DNA from: JAQUBU01 sp036677685
GTDB taxonomy: Bacteria > Bacillota > Syntrophomonadia > Syntrophomonadales > Syntrophomonadaceae
Reading direction: 5' to 3'
DNA length: 19,246 nucleotides
Assembly: GCA_036677685.1 (NCBI GenBank)
Contig: JAVBWA010000002.1
Span: 1 to 19,246 of the forward strand
The notes beneath the pieces were generated by a model. That model did not search any database. It saw only the letters and a program-made list of their open reading frames with translations, and had not been told where the DNA came from. Below, in pieces: positions 15,479 through 19,246 of the stretch. The position numbers and the translations under genes are program-made. Each line of letters opens with the position of its first letter. The first letter of the stretch is position 1.

Positions 15479-15612
15479 AACGAGGCGAAAAGATGTCCCC
15501 CGCTTCTTTAAGCGGTCAGGTTCTTATTAACAAAACAGGCGGTCGGTTCTAATTTCCCGCCTCGTTGCAGCGGTGTGTTGAAACTGCCCGGCAGTTTCTT
15601 CCGATGCTTAAA
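15479..15612 (+). repeat. Structured intergenic repeat, copy C (full length)
   Basis: AACGAGGCG (15479-15487) pairs perfectly with CGCCTCGTT (15558-15566), closing an 88-nt module as in copy A. It contains the same CCGCTT CTTT AAGCGG hairpin. The 3' hairpin is GAAACTGC (15580-15587) with GCAGTTTC (15591-15598); its loop is CCG where copy A has TCC. It ends CTTCCGATGCTTAAA, 19 nt before the AGGAGG of the next gene. It lies in the 5' UTR of the L7Ae-like gene, downstream of the promoter. Confidence 0.85.
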
Positions 15613-15645
15613 AAATGTATTCCTGCTGGTTAGGAGGATTTCCAT

Positions 15646-15891
15646 TTGCCGCTTGAGGAAGTAAAAAACAGTACTACCAGGGTAATTGGGAGCAAACAGG
15701 TTAAAAAAGCACTGGCTAAGGGTGGAGTCAAGAAAGTATATATTGCTGCTGATGCCGAACATCATATTATAGAACCAATCAAGAAACTATGCCAACAACA
15801 CCAGGTAGAGTTTATATTGGCGGAAAGTATGGATGCGTTGGGCAGGGCATGCGGTATAGATGTAGGCTCCGCTACCGTAGCTCTTTTATAA
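15646..15891 (+). CDS. L7Ae-family K-turn-binding ribosomal protein (YbxF/RplGB-like)
   Basis: The product is 81 aa and matches the small bacterial L7Ae/L30e-like proteins found between rpoC and rpsL in Bacillota (B. subtilis YbxF, 82 aa). Visible family blocks are IGSKQVKKALAKGGVKKVYIA near the N-terminus and ESMDALGRACGIDVGSATVALL at the C-terminus. Relatives bind kink-turn RNAs such as those in SAM-I riboswitches. The start is TTG 15646, behind AGGAGG with 9-nt spacing. The TAA stop shares two bases with repeat copy D, but the protein looks full length. Confidence 0.9.
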   Translation: MPLEEVKNSTTRVIGSKQVKKALAKGGVKKVYIAADAEHHIIEPIKKLCQQHQVEFILAESMDALGRACGIDVGSATVALL

Positions 15892-15971
15892 CGAGGCGGA
15901 AAATGTCTCCCGCTTTTTTAAACGGTCGAGACTTGTTGACAAATTGGCGGCAGTTTCTTCCGATGCTTAAA
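15890..15971 (+). repeat. Structured intergenic repeat, copy D (internally deleted)
   Basis: It begins AACGAGGCG inside the stop codon of the L7Ae-like gene and ends CTTCCGATGCTTAAA like the other copies. About 50 bases are missing between GGCGG and CAGTTTC, which removes the 3' strand of the closing stem and half of the terminal hairpin. The inner hairpin also has a mismatch (CCGCTT with AAACGG). This copy is therefore degenerate. It sits 39 nt before rpsL. Confidence 0.78.
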
Positions 15972-16010
15972 TAGCTGCCAAAGCCAGAACACAAGAAGGG
16001 AGGTGCAAGT

Positions 16011-16388
16011 ATGCCAACCATCAATCAACTGGTTAGAAAAGGACGCGAAAAAGGTGAGAAGAAATCAACGGCACCGGCCCTTAAAAGCTGTCCGCAAAAA
16101 AGAGGGGTTTGTACCCGCGTATATACCACAACCCCCAAAAAGCCGAATTCAGCCTTGCGTAAAATTGCCAGGGTAAGATTAACCAATGGTATAGAAGTAA
16201 CTGCATATATTCCTGGAATAGGACACAATCTGCAAGAGCACTCCGTAGTTCTTATCCGGGGAGGCAGAGTAAAAGATTTACCAGGTGTCAGGTATCATAT
16301 TATTAGAGGAACCCTGGATGCTTCTGGTGTGCAAAAACGCAATCAGGGAAGATCCAAATACGGCACCAAGAGACCTAAGAAAAAATAG
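16011..16388 (+). CDS. rpsL: 30S ribosomal protein S12
   Basis: S12 (125 aa) lies at the decoding centre and controls accuracy. The product has TINQLVRKGREK at the start, TTTPKKPNSALRK (the streptomycin-associated lysine loop, wild-type in appearance) and GHNLQEHSVVLIRGGRVKDL. The basic tail ends TKRPKKK. ATG 16011 follows GGGAGGTG with normal spacing. It is the first gene of the str operon proper; rpsG follows after 14 nt. Confidence 0.98.
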   Translation: MPTINQLVRKGREKGEKKSTAPALKSCPQKRGVCTRVYTTTPKKPNSALRKIARVRLTNGIEVTAYIPGIGHNLQEHSVVLIRGGRVKDLPGVRYHIIRGTLDASGVQKRNQGRSKYGTKRPKKK

Positions 16389-16402
16389 GAGGGAGGCGCG
16401 AT

Positions 16403-16873
16403 ATGCCCAGAAAAGGACCAGTTCCCAAACGAGATGTTTTACCCGACCCTATTTATCACAGCAAAATATTCACCAAGCTGGTTAACCAGGTGATGTGGGA
16501 TGGGAAGAAGAGTACAGCTGAAAAAATATGCTATGGCGCTTTCGATATTGTGGAACAAAAGATGGGCAAGGACGCCCTTGAAGTTTTTGAAGAAGCAATG
16601 AAGAATATTACCCCCATCGTAGAAGTCAGAGCCAGACGGGTGGGTGGAGCCAACTATCAGGTTCCAGTTGAGGTTAGAGCTGACCGGCGGCAAACCTTGG
16701 CCATCAGATGGCTGGTTTCCTATGCGCGTAAACGCGGTGAGAAAACCATGGCCCAGAGGCTGGCCGGTGAAATAATGGATGGCGCCAATCATACCGGCGG
16801 TTCCGTTAAGAAGAGAGAAGATACCCATAAGATGGCTGAAGCCAATAAAGCATTTGCGCATTATCGCTGGTAA
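16403..16873 (+). CDS. rpsG: 30S ribosomal protein S7
   Basis: S7 (156 aa, normal length) nucleates folding of the 16S 3' domain and lines the E site. The product begins MPRKGPVPKRDVLPDPIYHS and contains VEVRARRVGGANYQVPVEVR and RWLVSYARKRGEKTM. It ends KMAEANKAFAHYRW. ATG 16403 follows GGAGGGAGG. In other bacteria S7 represses the str operon by binding its mRNA; no such site was identified in the 14-nt rpsL-rpsG gap, which is too short for the E. coli-type structure. Confidence 0.98.
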   Translation: MPRKGPVPKRDVLPDPIYHSKIFTKLVNQVMWDGKKSTAEKICYGAFDIVEQKMGKDALEVFEEAMKNITPIVEVRARRVGGANYQVPVEVRADRRQTLAIRWLVSYARKRGEKTMAQRLAGEIMDGANHTGGSVKKREDTHKMAEANKAFAHYRW

Positions 16874-16896
16874 AGTTATTGGCGGGGAGTGTTCTG

Positions 16897-18981
16897 ATGG
16901 TTGAAAGCTTCGATCTAGCAGTAATAAGAAACATTGGGATCATGGCTCATATTGATGCCGGTAAAACAACTACTACCGAAAGGATGCTGTTTTATACCGG
17001 CAAAGTCCATAAACTTGGGGAAGTTGACAAAGGGACCGCCACTATGGACTGGATGAGCCAGGAGCAGGAAAGAGGCATTACCATAACTTCGGCTGCTACC
17101 GCCTGCAATTGGCGCGATTGCTTTATAAATATTATCGACACGCCCGGGCATGTGGACTTCACGGTTGAGGTAGAACGCTCACTGAGGATACTTGATGGGG
17201 CTATCGGCATATTTTGTGCGGTAGCCGGTGTACAACCACAATCCGAGGCGGTATGGCGCCAAGCCAATCGCTATAATGTGCCGCGTATAGCTTATGTAAA
17301 CAAAATGGATAGAATAGGTGCTGACTTTTTTCGGGTAGTAAAAATGATTCAAGACAATTTGGGCAGCAGCGCCCTGGCGGTTCAGTTGCCCATCGGAGTC
17401 GAAGACAGTTTTGCCGGAATTATCGACCTGATCAAAATGAAGGCTTACATTTACGAAGATGAAACCGGGGAGAAATTCCTGGAGAGAGAATTAAGTCAGC
17501 TTGAATTAAATCAGAGTGAGCAATACAGAAATCAACTGCTTGAAAAATTATCCGAATATGATGATGAAATACTGGAAAGATATTTGGAGGGGCAGGAAAT
17601 TTCTGAAAGTCTCATTCGCAGTTCTTTGAGAAAAGCGATAATAGGAAACCAGCTAGTCCCAGTACTCTGCGGATCATCCTTTAAAAATAAAGGTGTGCAG
17701 ATGCTATTGGATGCAGTTGTGGATTATCTGCCTTCACCGCTTGACAAACCACCGGTCAAAGGAATCGATGCAGCCACCGGGGAAGAAGTGGAAAGGCAGG
17801 CCGACGTGGATGCGCCAATGTGTGCCCTGGCGTTTAAAGTAGCTACTGATCCGTATGTTGGGAAGCTCACCTATTTTCGTATATATTCGGGTCGTATCAA
17901 AGTTGGGACCCATTTATTCAACAGTGGTAAAGACAAGAAAGAACGCCTGGCTCGAATACTCAAAATGCATGCCAACCATCGTGAAGAAATCGATGAAGCC
18001 TGCGCGGGAGATATTGTAGCCGGAGTGGGTCTTAAAAATACTGTAACCGGCGATACCCTTTGTTCCGAAGAAAAACCGCTGCTGCTTGAATCCATTGATT
18101 TTCCAGAGCCGGTCATTGATGTTTCCATCGAAGCCAAAACCCGTGCGGATCAGGAAAAAATAGAAGAAAGCCTGCGGCGCCTGGCCGAAGAAGATCCCAC
18201 CTTCAGAACCAGGAATGATGTAGAAAGCGGTCAAACCATAATCTCTGGAATGGGAGAACTACATTTGGAGATTATTGTCGATCGACTGCTGAAGGAGTTT
18301 AAGGTTAATGCCAATGTAGGCAAGCCCCAGGTAGCATATAAAGAAAGCATAAAGACCAAGGGCCGCGCCGAGGCTCGATTTGAAAAACAAAGCGGCGGGC
18401 GCGGGCAATATGCCCATGTGATTCTGGAAGTTAATCCATTGAATGAAGGCCAAGGCATTTGTTTTAGTGATAAATCCAGCCATGAAAACATACCGAAAAT
18501 TTTTGTGGCAGCCGTGGAAATAGGAGCGCGTGAAGCATTGCAGGCCGGTATACTGGCTGGCTATCCGGTGGATGATCTTGAAATTGTACTAACCGGTGGT
18601 TCATACCACGAAGTTGACTCCAGCGAAGTAGCTTTCAAAATCGCCGCCAGTATGGCAGTTAAAGAAGCATTGTCCAAAGCCGGGGCCATTATCCTGGAAC
18701 CAATAATGGATATGGAAATTGTCTGTCCCGAAGAATATGTGGGAGATGTTATATCCGATTTTAATGCCCGCCGGGGACGCATATTCGGGTTTGAAGAGAA
18801 CCGGGATACCAAGATTATTAAGGGGACCGTACCTTTAGCTGAGACTTTTGGTTATGCCACCAGCTTGCGGTCGGCCAGTCAGGGACGCGCCAGTTTTTCC
18901 ATGAATATCAGAGATTATGCTGAAGTGCCCGAATCCCGGGCCAAAGAAATAATTGCTCGGCGTTATGGATTGCCGGTTTAA
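16897..18981 (+). CDS. fusA: Elongation factor G
   Basis: EF-G (694 aa) is the GTPase that drives translocation and, with RRF, ribosome recycling. The G domain has G1 AHIDAGKT (17-24), RGITITSAAT, G3 DTPGHVDF and G4 NKMD (135-138). Domain II (DPYVGKLTYFRIYSG), domain III (EEDPTFRTRND, GMGELHLEIIVDRL) and domains IV-V (GGRGQYAHV, VCPEEYVGDVISDFNARRGRI) are all present. I chose ATG 16897 because GGGGAG (16883-16888) is 8 nt away. A TTG at 16879 would start 5 nt after the rpsG stop and add six residues. The str-operon position supports the main EF-G rather than a paralogue. Confidence 0.97.
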   Translation: MVESFDLAVIRNIGIMAHIDAGKTTTTERMLFYTGKVHKLGEVDKGTATMDWMSQEQERGITITSAATACNWRDCFINIIDTPGHVDFTVEVERSLRILDGAIGIFCAVAGVQPQSEAVWRQANRYNVPRIAYVNKMDRIGADFFRVVKMIQDNLGSSALAVQLPIGVEDSFAGIIDLIKMKAYIYEDETGEKFLERELSQLELNQSEQYRNQLLEKLSEYDDEILERYLEGQEISESLIRSSLRKAIIGNQLVPVLCGSSFKNKGVQMLLDAVVDYLPSPLDKPPVKGIDAATGEEVERQADVDAPMCALAFKVATDPYVGKLTYFRIYSGRIKVGTHLFNSGKDKKERLARILKMHANHREEIDEACAGDIVAGVGLKNTVTGDTLCSEEKPLLLESIDFPEPVIDVSIEAKTRADQEKIEESLRRLAEEDPTFRTRNDVESGQTIISGMGELHLEIIVDRLLKEFKVNANVGKPQVAYKESIKTKGRAEARFEKQSGGRGQYAHVILEVNPLNEGQGICFSDKSSHENIPKIFVAAVEIGAREALQAGILAGYPVDDLEIVLTGGSYHEVDSSEVAFKIAASMAVKEALSKAGAIILEPIMDMEIVCPEEYVGDVISDFNARRGRIFGFEENRDTKIIKGTVPLAETFGYATSLRSASQGRASFSMNIRDYAEVPESRAKEIIARRYGLPV

Positions 18982-19163
18982 GAAATTAAGACTGGCACGT
19001 AAACGGAAGATTGAGGGGTGAGGCGTGAAGAGGCAAGGGAAATATATTAAATGTCAGCATTATCAGTCTGGCATTAGTAAATTTACTGACCTCAAGGTAA
19101 CAGAAACCTTAAGCACTTGACCCCTGTGATAAAAATACTAAAAAAGGAAAGGTGAGAGAAAGG
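18982..19163 (+). other. fusA-tuf intergenic leader, no gene seen
   Basis: This 182-nt gap holds no convincing promoter or terminator. A TTGACC (19117-19122) has no -10 at a usable distance. GTCAG (19053-19057) and CTGAC (19087-19091) could close a long weak hairpin, and AGTAAATTTACT just before it is a short palindrome. The tuf ribosome-binding region is purine-rich (AAAGGTGAGAGAAAGG). Read-through from fusA is the simplest expression route. Confidence 0.4.
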
Positions 19164-19246
19164 ATGGCAAAGGCAAAATACGAGAGGACAAAACCTCATC
19201 TTAACATCGGGACCATAGGGCATATAGATCATGGCAAGACCACATT
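19164..19246 (+). CDS. tuf: Elongation factor Tu, 5' end only
   Basis: ATG 19164 opens a frame that runs off the window after 27 codons. The product begins MAKAKYERTKPHLNIGTIGH and continues into the G1 P-loop, GHIDHGKTT. This is EF-Tu, the standard gene after fusA in the str operon. The 182-nt separation from fusA is longer than in many operons. Together with the fragment at the left end it shows that the genome has two tuf genes flanking this cluster. Confidence 0.95.
   Translation, partial: MAKAKYERTKPHLNIGTIGHIDHGKTT

Noticed and set aside
15479..15612. Kink-turn motif in the repeat that the L7Ae-like protein could bind
   Set aside because: I looked for a three-base bulge followed by tandem G-A pairs next to the stems and found no arrangement with GA on both strands.
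15936..15964. TTGACA in repeat copy D as a promoter for rpsL
   Set aside because: The best sequence at 17 nt (TCCGAT) is a poor -10 and TTAAAT is 25 nt away; the strong promoter at 15424-15452 suffices.
19117..19145. TTGACC upstream of the second tuf as a promoter
   Set aside because: Only A-rich sequence lies at a 17-nt spacing and no TATAAT-like box is positioned correctly.

Overview
The window is a transcription/translation supercluster with every gene on the + strand. Gene order, protein sequences and Shine-Dalgarno style place it in a mid-GC Bacillota of class Clostridia. A syntrophomonad-like organism is my guess and is not proven by the sequence. It opens in the last codons of one tuf (EF-Tu) gene and closes in the first codons of a second tuf gene.

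Layout. 1-3905: tuf 3' end, rpmG, secE, nusG, rplK, rplA, rplJ, rplL. This part carries a likely L1-protein operator between rplK and rplA, an L10 leader with attenuator before rplJ, and a strong terminator after rplL. 3906-8240: an accessory block that splits rplL from rpoB. It holds a near-consensus chromosomal parS site, recD2 helicase, a 264-nt fold-back (MITE-like) element, an alpha/beta hydrolase, and an unrecognised signal-peptide/single-TM protein with its own promoter. 8241-15416: rpoB and rpoC behind a good extended -10 promoter. 15417-19246: another good promoter, an L7Ae-like (YbxF/RplGB) gene, rpsL, rpsG, fusA, then the second tuf.

The main genes make ribosomal proteins (L33, L11, L1, L10, L7/L12, S12, S7), translation factors (EF-G, EF-Tu), RNA polymerase beta and beta', the elongation factor NusG and the translocon subunit SecE. 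They are joined by short gaps and autoregulatory leaders.

The most unusual content is a family of four related intergenic elements (2681-2815, 7304-7491, 15479-15612, 15890-15971), all in the transcription direction. The full form is about 135 nt. It has a closing stem (AACGAGGCG with CGCCTCGTT), an internal CCGCTT/AAGCGG hairpin and a 3' hairpin ending CTTCCGATGCTTAAA. Two copies start inside the stop codon of the gene upstream, one sits between the L10 attenuator and rplJ, and two bracket the L7Ae-like gene. They are either a small non-autonomous mobile repeat or a recurrent structured RNA; I cannot assign them to a known family. No tRNA, rRNA, CRISPR array or complete insertion sequence was seen.
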